Positions 17,832 to 25,398 of a DNA stretch of 64,000 bases are shown in pieces. Each line of letters opens with the position of its first letter. Position 1 is the stretch's first letter. The position numbers were made by a program, and so were the translations under genes. A model generated the notes under the pieces. It saw only the letters and a list, made by a program, of their open reading frames with translations, searched no databases and was not told where the DNA came from. Source of the stretch: VRUE01 sp963780815 (lineage in GTDB: Bacteria > Actinomycetota > Thermoleophilia > Solirubrobacterales > 70-9); assembly GCA_963780815.1 (NCBI GenBank), contig CAWADG010000005.1:62001-126000 (forward strand). The letters are read 5' to 3'.

Positions 17832-18920
17832 TCAGCGCCGCTTGCGGAGGCCGATCTTCCTGGTCTTGGTCAGCGGGTCGCCGCCGTTGGGGATGTAGGT
17901 GACGCGGGCGAGGACCTTTGCCCTTCCGCCCCTGCTCAGCGCCGCCTCCCCGCGGCCGGTGGGGACGATCGCCAGCCTCGCCACCCCGGCCCCACCGAGC
18001 ACCACGGCGGCGCCCGGCCCCTTCCGGGCGATGATGCCCCTTCCGCCCAGGACCAAGAGGCCGGGGCCGGGAACCCGCACCGGGAGGCTCGCGGTGCCGC
18101 GGTGCCTGTTGAAGATCACCTTGCCGAAACTGAACGCGCTCGAGGGTTTCGCGGGCCCCGGTCCTGCGGCCGGCGACCCACCACCAGCGGGCGGGGCCGG
18201 GGGGTCGGCGCCGGTCCCGGAGATAGCGACAGTCGCGGGTGATTCGGGGGCGTTGCTCAGCACCTGGAGCGTCGCCGACTTCGTCCCCGTCGACGTCGGT
18301 GCGAAGACGACGCCGATGTCGCACCCTTCGCCTTGGGCGAGGGCCGTTTCGCCGCAGGCGTCGGCTGTGATAAGGAACTGGCCCGCATCGGTCCCCGACA
18401 GGGCGGCGGTTCCGATCGCCGCCGCGCTTGAGCCCAGGTTGGTGACGGTGAATACCTGCGCCGCGGAGTTCGAGCCGGTCGCAACGCCGCCGAACTCGAA
18501 CGGTGACGGGGCGATCGAGAACTCGGGCGTTCCTTCGCCCTCGAGCGTCACTTCGATCGGGTTCGCGTCGCTTTCGACGACGAGCGTCGCTTTCATCTCC
18601 CCACGCGCGGTGGGGTGGAAGGTGGCGTGGATCGTGCAGCTCTGTTCGTTTTCGAGTTTGGCGCCGACGCATTCCGCGGCTTCGATTTCAAACTGGCTCG
18701 CGTCGGGCCCCGCGAGCGTCGCCGTTTCCAGGTTCGTGTCCGTCCCTTCGTTTTCGAGGGCGACGGCTTCTTCGATCCCGGTGCCTACTGCGACCTGGCC
18801 GAAGGCGAGGTCGGTCGAGTTGGAGCTGAGGATCCCCGCCGCGGCGGTGGCCGGCAGGAGAAGGAAAAAGCCGCAGCCGAGCGCCAACGAGAGGATCGCC
18901 GAGTGCGCCCGGTCCGGCAT
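17832..18920 (-). CDS. Secreted choice-of-anchor D (ASPM/SPD-2/Hydin-like) repeat protein
   Basis: 362 residues with a signal peptide (LALGCGFFLLLPATAAAG). Two beta-sandwich repeats follow, seen as LAFGQVAVGTGIEEAVALEN and FEFGGVATGSNSAAQVFTV, each with the C..C..C pattern and FxPT ending (TFHPTARG, VFAPTSTG). A proline-rich linker joins a basic C-terminal beta domain. Predicted cell-surface or secreted structural protein. Convergent with the PotA-like gene, 12 bases apart. Confidence 0.85.
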   Translation of the reverse strand: MPDRAHSAILSLALGCGFFLLLPATAAAGILSSNSTDLAFGQVAVGTGIEEAVALENEGTDTNLETATLAGPDASQFEIEAAECVGAKLENEQSCTIHATFHPTARGEMKATLVVESDANPIEVTLEGEGTPEFSIAPSPFEFGGVATGSNSAAQVFTVTNLGSSAAAIGTAALSGTDAGQFLITADACGETALAQGEGCDIGVVFAPTSTGTKSATLQVLSNAPESPATVAISGTGADPPAPPAGGGSPAAGPGPAKPSSAFSFGKVIFNRHRGTASLPVRVPGPGLLVLGGRGIIARKGPGAAVVLGGAGVARLAIVPTGRGEAALSRGGRAKVLARVTYIPNGGDPLTKTRKIGLRKRR

Positions 18921-19023
18921 CGCGCCATGATCCCCGAGGGCGTCTCAGTAGTCCAGCCTCGACTTGGTTGGCGCTCCGGCCCTGCCCCCATCCGGGCAGC
19001 GATATCGCGAAAGGAGAATTGCC

Positions 19024-19419
19024 ATGGAGATCACGAGAGGCTCGACCGCCACGGCGCCCGGACCGGGCGATTGGTTCACGGGCGCCGTCTACATCGACGC
19101 CGTCGCGACGCCGTCGGAGCCGTCCCGGCTCGCCGGCGCCAGCGTCCATTTCGCTCCCGGCGCCCGCACCGCCTGGCACGCCCACCCCAACGGGCAGACG
19201 ATCCTCGTCACCGAGGGAGTCGGCCTCTGCCAGCGCCGCGGCGGCCCGGTCGAGGTGATCCGGCCCGGAGACCACGTCTTCTTCGAGCCCGGCGAGGAAC
19301 ACTGGCACGGCGCCGCGCCCGACCGCTTCATGACCCACCTCGCGATGCACCAGGTCGACGAGGAGGGCAACGCCGTCGCCTGGGGCGAGCACGTCACCGA
19401 CGAGGAGTACGGCGGCTAG
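19024..19419 (+). CDS. Small cupin-domain protein
   Basis: 131 residues, single cupin barrel. Metal-ligand motif 1 is seen in HFAPGARTAWHAHPNGQTIL and motif 2 in PGDHVFFEPGEEHWHGA. A strong SD (AAAGGAG) precedes ATG 19024; an in-frame start 60 bases earlier has none. Related small cupins are metal-dependent isomerases, lyases or stress proteins; no specific reaction is assigned. Confidence 0.85.
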   Translation: MEITRGSTATAPGPGDWFTGAVYIDAVATPSEPSRLAGASVHFAPGARTAWHAHPNGQTILVTEGVGLCQRRGGPVEVIRPGDHVFFEPGEEHWHGAAPDRFMTHLAMHQVDEEGNAVAWGEHVTDEEYGG

Positions 19420-19437
19420 CGAGCGTAGCATCGGCGC

Positions 19438-20112
19438 ATGGAGATCCTGGTCGTCGAGGACGAGGCGGGGATCGCTGACTTCATTGCGCGGGGCCTCGAA
19501 TCCGAGGGCCACGGGGTGACGCTCGCCGCCGACGGTGTCAGCGGCGAGCGTCTGGCGCTCGACGCCGCGGTGGACCTCGTGGTGCTCGACAGGATGCTGC
19601 CCGGAAGGGACGGCCTCGAGGTGCTTGCCGCGATCCGGCGGGCGAAGCCGTCGCTGCCGGTGATCATGCTGACCGCGAGGGCCGCGGTCGCCGACCGGGT
19701 CGAGGGCCTCGACCTCGGGGCCACCGACTACCTCACCAAGCCGTTCGCCTTCGACGAGCTGCTGGCGCGGATCCGCGCCCGCCTGCGCGACTCCGACGGG
19801 AGGCTCGAAACGACGATCGAGGCCGGCGGGATCAGCGTCGACCTGCTCAGCCGGGAGGCGACCCGCGACGGGTCGACCGTGTCGCTGCCGCAGCGCGAGG
19901 CGGATCTGCTCGCCTACCTCGTCCGACACGCCGGCCGGGTCTGCACCTACGACGAGATCCTCACTGCGGTCTGGGGGTACGACCATGACCCCGGGACGAA
20001 CGTGGTCCAGGTCTACGTCGGCTATCTGCGCCGCAAGCTCGACCGTCCCGGATCGCCGGCCCCGATCGAAACGGTGCGCTCGGTCGGCTACCGGCTCCGG
20101 GAGGCCCGATGA
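19438..20112 (+). CDS. OmpR-family response regulator
   Basis: 224 residues. Receiver domain with acidic pocket (VVEDEAG) and phospho-acceptor Asp in VVLDRMLPGRDG, conserved Lys in LTKPFAF; C-terminal winged helix (LVRHAGRVCTYDEIL, VQVYVGYLRRKLD). TAGCAT lies six bases before ATG, so it is probably leaderless. Overlaps its kinase gene (ATGA). Likely binds the paired direct repeats at 21236 and 21886. Confidence 0.93.
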   Translation: MEILVVEDEAGIADFIARGLESEGHGVTLAADGVSGERLALDAAVDLVVLDRMLPGRDGLEVLAAIRRAKPSLPVIMLTARAAVADRVEGLDLGATDYLTKPFAFDELLARIRARLRDSDGRLETTIEAGGISVDLLSREATRDGSTVSLPQREADLLAYLVRHAGRVCTYDEILTAVWGYDHDPGTNVVQVYVGYLRRKLDRPGSPAPIETVRSVGYRLREAR

Positions 20113-21251
20113 GCCGCCCCTCGGGGCTCGGCCTCCGGGGCAGGCTTGCGCTCTCGATCGGGGCGATGGTGACGATCGCCTTCGCGATCGTGTTCGTCGC
20201 CGTCAAGGCCCAGATGGACCACGAGTCGGACGTGATCAAGCACGAGGAGGCGAAGGAGATGCGGGCCGCCAGGCCGGGCGAGTCGGGCGAGCACTCATCG
20301 ATCTCGCCGATCGAGGACGCCCGCTCCGACGTCGAAAAGACCTTTCTGCTGGTCGGCGGGGCGACCCTGATCGCGGCGCTCTTCGCCGGTTACCTTGTCG
20401 CCGCGCGGACTGCCTCGCCGCTGCGCCATTTCGCCGAAACCGCGGCCGAGATCGATGCCGGCGACCTGACGCCGCGGCTCGAGGCGAGCCCCTCCGACGC
20501 GGCCGAGCTGCGGACTCTCGCCGAGGCCTTCAACCACATGCTCGACCGCCTCGACGACGCCTTCGCCCGCCAGCGGGAGTTCGTCTCCGACGCGTCGCAC
20601 GAGCTGCGCAGCCCGCTGACCGCGATCCGGGGCCAGCTCGAAATCCTCGCCCGCGAGGAGAGCCCCAGCGCGGAGGAGGTGCGGCGCGTGGAGGCGGTCG
20701 CGTTGACGGAGATCGGGCGCGTCGAGCGGCTGGTCGAGGACCTGCTCACGCTCGCCCGATTCGACGAGGGAGTGGGGCCGGCGCTCGGCGAGATCGAGGC
20801 CGGGCCGTTTCTGCGCGGTCTCCTCGATGGCGGCGGCGACGGGGTCGAGGCCGGCCCGCTGGTTGAGGGCACGGCCCGGGCCGACCCCGACCTGGTCGCG
20901 CAGGTCGTCAGGAACCTGATCGCCAACGCCGGGCGGCATGCCGGCGCCGGCGGGCGGGTCACCCTCTCCTCACGGGCCGAGGACGGTGAGCTGATCGTCG
21001 CGGTCGACGACGACGGGCCGGGAATCCCGGCCGGAGAGAGGGAGAGGGTCTTCGACCGCTTCCACCGCAGCGAGCCGGCGCGCGACCGGGGCTCTGGAGG
21101 GAGCGGCCTCGGCCTCGGCATCTCGCGCTCGATCGTCGAGGCCCACGGCGGCCGGATCTGGGTCGAGGACTCGCCGCTCGGCGGCGCCCGGGTCGCCTTC
21201 GCGCTGCCTGGATTCACGCCGACGATGAGAGATCTCTCAGCGAACGCTTAG
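20109..21251 (+). CDS. Sensor histidine kinase
   Basis: 380 residues. Two membrane segments flank a short extracytoplasmic loop (about residues 35-75). HAMP follows, then HisKA with the phospho-His in FVSDASHELRSPLTAIRGQ, and HATPase motifs N (LIANAGRHA), G1 (VDDDGPGIP) and G2 (GSGLGLGIS). The small sensor loop suggests sensing in or near the membrane. Its last bases are part of a putative response-regulator site. Confidence 0.93.
   Translation: MSRPSGLGLRGRLALSIGAMVTIAFAIVFVAVKAQMDHESDVIKHEEAKEMRAARPGESGEHSSISPIEDARSDVEKTFLLVGGATLIAALFAGYLVAARTASPLRHFAETAAEIDAGDLTPRLEASPSDAAELRTLAEAFNHMLDRLDDAFARQREFVSDASHELRSPLTAIRGQLEILAREESPSAEEVRRVEAVALTEIGRVERLVEDLLTLARFDEGVGPALGEIEAGPFLRGLLDGGGDGVEAGPLVEGTARADPDLVAQVVRNLIANAGRHAGAGGRVTLSSRAEDGELIVAVDDDGPGIPAGERERVFDRFHRSEPARDRGSGGSGLGLGISRSIVEAHGGRIWVEDSPLGGARVAFALPGFTPTMRDLSANA
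21236..21251 (+). promoter_or_regulatory. Putative response-regulator site 1 (direct repeat)
   Basis: CTCAG-CGAACG-CTTAG: two five-base direct repeats, 11 bases apart, as expected for an OmpR-type dimer. It overlaps the kinase stop codon and ends 33 bases before GTG 21285. The 23-base region matches site 2 at 18 positions. Confidence 0.6.
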
Positions 21252-21284
21252 TCGCGGTCAAGCATCGGCAACGACGATCGCGCC

Positions 21285-21878
21285 GTGTACCGCCCGGTCG
21301 AGACGAGGACCCGTGACGGGGTCGCGGGAAACGCGCGCCTGACCGCTGCTGTGGCTGCGGCCCTGCTGGTCCTGCTCGCGGCCGAGGGGGCGACGATCCC
21401 GTTCATCGGCTCGCTGCTGGGTCCGCACATCTTCATCGGCATGCTCCTGATCCCGCCGGTGGCGTTGAAGCTGGCGACGACCGGATACCGCTTCGTCCGC
21501 TACTACACCGGCAGCCCGCCATACGTCCTGAAGGGGCCGCCTCATCCCGCCCTGCGGTACCTGGCTCCGGGCGTCGTGCTGACGACCCTCGCGCTGTTCG
21601 GGACCGGGGTCGCGCTGCTGATCGCCGGGCCCCCGGGCGAAACTCTGATCTTTGCCCACAAGGCGAGCTTCATCGCCTGGGTCGTGCTGATGACCGTGCA
21701 CGTCCTCGGCCACCTGCTGGAGGTGCCGGCGCTTGCGCTCCCCGACTGGAGGCGCACCGCACCCGGCGGGACCCGGCTGGCGGGGGCGGGGCTGCGGGCG
21801 ATCGTCCTCGGCGCGGCCCTTCTCGCCGGGCTGGCGCTCGCCGGGCTGACGATCTCGGCCGCCGGCCCGTGGCTCTAA
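21285..21878 (+). CDS. Four-helix membrane protein, cytochrome-b-like (possible di-heme)
   Basis: 197 residues with four clear membrane segments. Histidines sit inside or at the ends of helices (LLGPHIFIG, LIFAHKASF, VHVLGHLLE), the pattern of heme-ligating helices in small b-type cytochromes (DUF4405/b561-like). GTG start. It leads the flavin/heme module and probably carries electrons across the membrane. Heme binding is inference from His placement. Confidence 0.68.
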   Translation: MYRPVETRTRDGVAGNARLTAAVAAALLVLLAAEGATIPFIGSLLGPHIFIGMLLIPPVALKLATTGYRFVRYYTGSPPYVLKGPPHPALRYLAPGVVLTTLALFGTGVALLIAGPPGETLIFAHKASFIAWVVLMTVHVLGHLLEVPALALPDWRRTAPGGTRLAGAGLRAIVLGAALLAGLALAGLTISAAGPWL

Positions 21879-21885
21879 GAGAATT

Positions 21886-21901
21886 CTCAGCGGTCGTTTA
21901 G
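21886..21901 (+). promoter_or_regulatory. Putative response-regulator site 2 (direct repeat)
   Basis: CTCAG-CGGTCG-TTTAG, same 11-base period as site 1, ending 34 bases before ATG 21936. Nearly identical placement at two promoters directly after the two-component genes supports control of this module by that system. Confidence 0.6.
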
Positions 21902-21935
21902 GGGGCATTTGCCTGCCTCCGCGAAGGTCTCGCTG

Positions 21936-22349
21936 ATGGACCGCTCCGAAGCGCAGGCACGGGGTCGGCAGGCGCGCCATCGCCTGCGGGCGCAGCGACG
22001 CCGCGCCGGGGAACTGCGCGCCCGCGCGGTCGTGATCTCGGTCGTCGCGTTCGCGCTGCTCTGGGGAATCGTCTTCGTGCAGATGGCGACCGGCCACGAC
22101 CCCGTGCTCGGGAGCAAGCAAAGGGCCACCGCCTCTGGCCGGGGAGGGGCGGGCGGTGCGGGGGCCGACGGCATCTCCGACGGCGGCGAAGCGGCGGGGG
22201 CGCGCGCCGGGGCTGCCGAAGCGGTGGAAACGACCGAGCCCGAAGAAGTCGAACCGGAATACGTCGAACCGGAATACGTCGAATCCGAACCGGTCGAAGT
22301 CTATGAACCGGAACCCGAACCGGCCCCCGTCATCACCGGCCAGTCGTGA
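21936..22349 (+). CDS. Single-pass membrane protein with acidic Glu-Pro repeat tail
   Basis: 137 residues. A basic N-terminus is followed by one membrane helix (VVISVVAFALLWGIVFVQM), a Gly/Ala linker and a tail with EPEYV-type repeats. No known domain. ATG 21936 has GAAGG eight bases upstream. Its stop overlaps the ApbE gene start (GTGA). The tail could be an extracytoplasmic spacer; function unknown. Confidence 0.7.
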   Translation: MDRSEAQARGRQARHRLRAQRRRAGELRARAVVISVVAFALLWGIVFVQMATGHDPVLGSKQRATASGRGGAGGAGADGISDGGEAAGARAGAAEAVETTEPEEVEPEYVEPEYVESEPVEVYEPEPEPAPVITGQS

Positions 22350-23287
22350 GCGCAGAAGCCCACCGGCGCTTTGCCTGCTTCGGGGGGACGGCGACGGTGC
22401 ATGTGCGGGGAGCCGCGGCCGAGGTCGCGGCCGGCGATGCCGAAGCGCAGCTGTTGGACGCGCACGATCGCCTCTCGCGCTTCCTCCCCGACAGCGAGCT
22501 CTGCCGGCTCAACGCCGATGCAGACGAGACGGTGCCGGTGAGTCGCCTCCTGCTCGAGGTGGCGGCCGCGGCGCGCTGGGCGGGGCTGCTCAGCGACGGG
22601 CTGGTCGACGCGACGCTGCTCGGCGACATCAGGCGGGCGGGATATAGCGAATCGCTCGCCGGGAACCGCGACCGGCCCGGGCCGGGCAGGATCCCGGCGA
22701 GCGATTCGCCGCGGCCCGCTTCCGCCAGCCCCACGCGGGGATGGAGCCGGATCGAATTCGACCGGGGGGCCGGGACGGTAACCCGTCCCGCTGGTCTCGA
22801 AATCGACAGCGGCGGGATCGCAAAGGGCCTGCTCGCCGATCTCGTCGGCGAGAGCCTGCGGGGCCACGCCGATTACGCCGTCGACTGCTGCGGCGACGTC
22901 CGGATCGGCGGCACCGGCGGCCGCCCCCGCCGGGTCCTGGTCGAGGACCCGGCTGGAGGGGAGCCGTTGCACGAGCTCTCGCTGCTCGACGGTGGTGTCG
23001 CGACGAGCGGGATCGGCCGGCGATCCTGGATCGGCGACGACGGCGCCCCGGCGCATCACCTCCTCGACCCCGCCAGCGGCAGGCCCGCGTTCACCGGCGT
23101 CGTCCAGGCGACCGCTCTGGCGCCGACCGCGTTTCTGGCCGAGGTCTACTCGAAGCACGCGCTTCTCTCCGGGCGCGAGCACGCCGGCGAGCGCCTGCCC
23201 CACGGTGGCGTCCTCGTCCTCGATGACGGCGACGTCGAGATCGTCGCCGCCAGGCCCGATAAGGCCGAGGCCCTGGCGGCGAGATGA
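22346..23287 (+). CDS. apbE: ApbE-family FAD:protein FMN transferase
   Basis: 313 residues. ApbE landmarks: FLPDSELCRLNAD near the start, LEIDSGGIAKGLLAD in the middle, and GGVATSG and HLLDPASGRP later. The enzyme attaches FMN to Ser/Thr of FMN-binding domains of exported or membrane flavoproteins. No acceptor protein with such a domain is encoded nearby. No signal peptide is evident, so it may act in the cytoplasm. Residues about 100-125 (SLAGNRDRPGPG...) are a low-complexity insertion encoded by a long hairpin. Confidence 0.86.
   Translation: MSAEAHRRFACFGGTATVHVRGAAAEVAAGDAEAQLLDAHDRLSRFLPDSELCRLNADADETVPVSRLLLEVAAAARWAGLLSDGLVDATLLGDIRRAGYSESLAGNRDRPGPGRIPASDSPRPASASPTRGWSRIEFDRGAGTVTRPAGLEIDSGGIAKGLLADLVGESLRGHADYAVDCCGDVRIGGTGGRPRRVLVEDPAGGEPLHELSLLDGGVATSGIGRRSWIGDDGAPAHHLLDPASGRPAFTGVVQATALAPTAFLAEVYSKHALLSGREHAGERLPHGGVLVLDDGDVEIVAARPDKAEALAAR
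22647..22709. repeat. 18-base perfect inverted repeat inside the ApbE gene
   Basis: Left arm 22647-22664 (GCGAATCGCTCGCCGGGA) pairs perfectly with right arm 22692-22709 across a 27-base GC-rich loop. It is in frame and adds about 21 residues at a variable loop. It looks like a REP-type small palindromic element in coding DNA; no second copy was noticed in this window. Confidence 0.8.
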
Positions 23288-23928
23288 ACGTCGGGCCCCA
23301 CCTGTTCTGGATCACGAGCCGGGCGGCGGGCGGCGCGGCGCTGCTCGCCGCCAGCGCCAGTGTCGCCCTCGGGCTGATGATCAGCTCCAGGCGCGCCGGC
23401 TCGAACAAGCGCGACCTTCGCGCCCTCCACGAGGCGCTCTCGCTCACCACCCTGGCGATGGTCGCACTCCATGGCCTGTCCCTCCTCGGTGACTCGTTCA
23501 TGCAGCCGGGCCTGACCGGCATCGCGATCCCCTTCGCCGGCTCCTACCGACCGCTCTGGACCGGCGTCGGCATCGTCGCCGGCTACGGCCTGGCCACCCT
23601 CGGCCTCACCTACTACTGCCGCGATCGCATCGGCGCCGCGCGGTGGCGCCGGATCCACCGCCTGACCGGCATCTTCTGGGTGCTGGCGGTCGTCCACACG
23701 ATCGGTGCCGGCAGCGATGCCGCCCAACTCTGGTTCCTGATCGTCAGCGGCGCCCTCGTCATCCCGGCGGCACTGCAGCTGACGCTGCGCTGGCTCGAGC
23801 GGCTCGAGGGGGACGGTCAGGCGCCGGTCGAGCCGGCGGTCTCCCGTACTCGCTCGCGGGCCCGGTCCTTGGAGCCCTTCGGCACCCACCGCGACAGCCC
23901 GGAGCGGTTCTCGGCGACCCAGCGGTAG
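23284..23928 (+). CDS. Ferric-reductase-like transmembrane protein
   Basis: 214 residues with five to six membrane helices. His residues in RALHEALSLTTLAMVALHGL, RIHRLTGIF and VVHTIGAGS match heme-ligand positions of ferric-reductase-like (YedZ/FRE-type) domains. It overlaps the ApbE stop (ATGA), closing the operon. The last ~37 codons overlap the convergent DCC gene by 112 bases and are compositionally basic, so the functional end may be near residue 178. Confidence 0.82.
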   Translation: MNVGPHLFWITSRAAGGAALLAASASVALGLMISSRRAGSNKRDLRALHEALSLTTLAMVALHGLSLLGDSFMQPGLTGIAIPFAGSYRPLWTGVGIVAGYGLATLGLTYYCRDRIGAARWRRIHRLTGIFWVLAVVHTIGAGSDAAQLWFLIVSGALVIPAALQLTLRWLERLEGDGQAPVEPAVSRTRSRARSLEPFGTHRDSPERFSATQR

Positions 23929-24251
23929 CCGCGGGCCGTGGCGCCGGGGAACCGGGCGAACGCGGCGGCCGGGACGCAACCGCCCGGCAGCAGCCTCAGC
24001 AGCGGCGCGATCGCCTCGCCTCCCGAGTCGCGGCCACCGTCGGGTGAGATCAGGTGCCAGGAGGCCATTCGCGCCCCGGGGGCGAGATCCCCGAGGTGCT
24101 CGGCGGCCTCGGGCCCCCGAAGCGGGACCGGGCGCAGGCGCCCGTCTCGGTCCCATCGCAGAAGCGCCGCCAGCAGCCACATGCAGAAGCCGCAGTCGGA
24201 GTCGTAGAGGACTACCCAGCGCTGCGAAGCTGGGCGAGGCGCGCCGGCCAT
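23817..24251 (-). CDS. DCC-family (DUF393) thiol-disulfide oxidoreductase-like protein
   Basis: 144 residues. The hallmark VVLYDSDCGFCMWL (DxDCxxC) is at 13-26, followed by WDRDGRLRPVPLRGPEA typical of DUF393. The Cys pair suggests a redox role, not demonstrated in most members. ATG 24251 lies inside the 3' end of the DUF2867 gene (40-base overlap), so the two are probably one transcript. Confidence 0.82.
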   Translation of the reverse strand: MAGAPRPASQRWVVLYDSDCGFCMWLLAALLRWDRDGRLRPVPLRGPEAAEHLGDLAPGARMASWHLISPDGGRDSGGEAIAPLLRLLPGGCVPAAAFARFPGATARGYRWVAENRSGLSRWVPKGSKDRARERVRETAGSTGA

Positions 24252-24823
24252 TCCCGCTCGATCTCCCGGATCATCGTCGGGTAGACGATCAGGTGCCGGA
24301 ACGGGGCGATCGCCTTCATGTAGGCGGCTCCGAAGAGCCCGTTCCGCTTGACGAGAACCGCCATCTGGCCACGGTAGCCGCCGTCGGGGCCGGGGACCCA
24401 GCCGAGGTGCATGACACCGTGCACGGTCCGGTTTGCGATCTCCGCCGCGTACTCGTCGTCGAGCAGGTAGAGGGGCTTGAACGGAAGCGAGGAGCTCGCG
24501 GACGGCGCCGTCTCGCGCAGGTCGGGCGGCAGCCGGTCGCTCAAGGTCGGCACCCTCGCGCCGAGGCCGGCGTCCTCGTCATCCCAGCCGAACACCTCGC
24601 CGAGCTTCCAACGCAGGGCGAACAGCGCCCGCACCGCCCGCGAGGAGCTTTCCGAGGTCTCGAGCGTGGTCGCGCCCCGGACCAGCGCCGGGAAGTCGTC
24701 CTTCCCGCCCGGCGTCGGCAGGGCCCAGACGTCCTCGAGGTCGAAATCGCGGGTGAACTCGTGGATCCGCCAGGGATGAGAGGTGTGGGCGCCGGGGGAC
24801 AACGGTTTTGCCGCCATATCCAT
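24212..24823 (-). CDS. DUF2867-domain protein
   Basis: 203 residues. DFDLEDVWALPTPGGKDDFP, LYLLDDEYAAEIANRTVHG and MKAIAPFRHLIVYPTMIREIEREW are the pattern of DUF2867, a domain also fused to some NmrA-type reductases. No reaction is known. ATG 24823 (alternative 24817) lies within the operator of the divergent TetR gene, so a repressor bound there should silence it. Confidence 0.78.
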   Translation of the reverse strand: MDMAAKPLSPGAHTSHPWRIHEFTRDFDLEDVWALPTPGGKDDFPALVRGATTLETSESSSRAVRALFALRWKLGEVFGWDDEDAGLGARVPTLSDRLPPDLRETAPSASSSLPFKPLYLLDDEYAAEIANRTVHGVMHLGWVPGPDGGYRGQMAVLVKRNGLFGAAYMKAIAPFRHLIVYPTMIREIEREWPARLAQLRSAG

Positions 24824-24838
24824 ACGGTAGCGTATGGA
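24819..24838. promoter_or_regulatory. TetR operator between DUF2867 and TetR genes
   Basis: TCCATAC-GGTAGC-GTATGGA is a perfect 20-base inverted repeat with a six-base spacer. It overlaps the start codon of the leftward gene and ends five bases before ATG 24844 of the rightward TetR gene: a textbook autoregulated divergon, with steric block of transcription start. Confidence 0.82.
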
Positions 24839-24843
24839 CGACG

Positions 24844-25386
24844 ATGGCGCTCACCCGAACCCCGCCCGACCGCTGGATCGAGGAGGGGTTGCGGGCACTC
24901 GCCGCGGGCGGCCCGGAGGCGGTGAGGATCGAGCCGCTCGCCGAGGCGCTCGGGGTCTCCAAGGGCGGCTTCTACTGGCAGTTCGACGACCGCCGTGCCC
25001 TGCTCGAGAGCATGCTCGACAGCTGGGAGCGGGCGAGCGTCGACGACGTGATCGAGCGGGTCGAGGGCGGGGGCGGCGATGCCCGCGAGAAGCTGCGGCG
25101 GCTGTTCGCGATCGCCGGGCGCGAGCCGTTCAGGACCGAGCTGGCGATCCGCGACTGGGCGCGCCGCGATCGGACCGTCGCCGCCCGGCTGCGGCGGGTC
25201 GACAACCGCCGGATGGACTACATGCGATCGCTGTTCGGGGACTTCTGCGACGACGACGACGAGGTCGAGACCCGCTGCCTGCTCGCCTCCTCGCTCTGGA
25301 TCGGCAACCACTTCATCGCCGCCGACCACGGCGACCGCACCCGGGGAGAGGTGGTCAGGCGCGGCCTTGAGCGGTTGATCGATTGA
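24844..25386 (+). CDS. TetR-family transcriptional regulator (3)
   Basis: 180 residues. HTH seen as WIEEGLRALAAGGPEAVRIE and LAEALGVSKGGFYWQFDDRRAL; helical ligand domain with an acidic DDDDEVE stretch. ATG 24844 gives a normal TetR N-terminus. An ATG at 24834 opens a different frame without TetR features and is rejected. It should regulate itself and the DUF2867-DCC unit through the operator at 24819. Confidence 0.88.
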   Translation: MALTRTPPDRWIEEGLRALAAGGPEAVRIEPLAEALGVSKGGFYWQFDDRRALLESMLDSWERASVDDVIERVEGGGGDAREKLRRLFAIAGREPFRTELAIRDWARRDRTVAARLRRVDNRRMDYMRSLFGDFCDDDDEVETRCLLASSLWIGNHFIAADHGDRTRGEVVRRGLERLID

Positions 25387-25398
25387 GCGCGGGACCGA

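Noticed and set aside
18999..19008. GCGATATCGC palindrome before the cupin gene
   Set aside because: Only ten bases, no spacer or second copy; too weak to call an operator in GC-rich DNA.
24834..25370. ATG 24834 frame (178 codons) as the TetR gene
   Set aside because: Arg-rich with no HTH; the frame from 24844 has the full TetR pattern.
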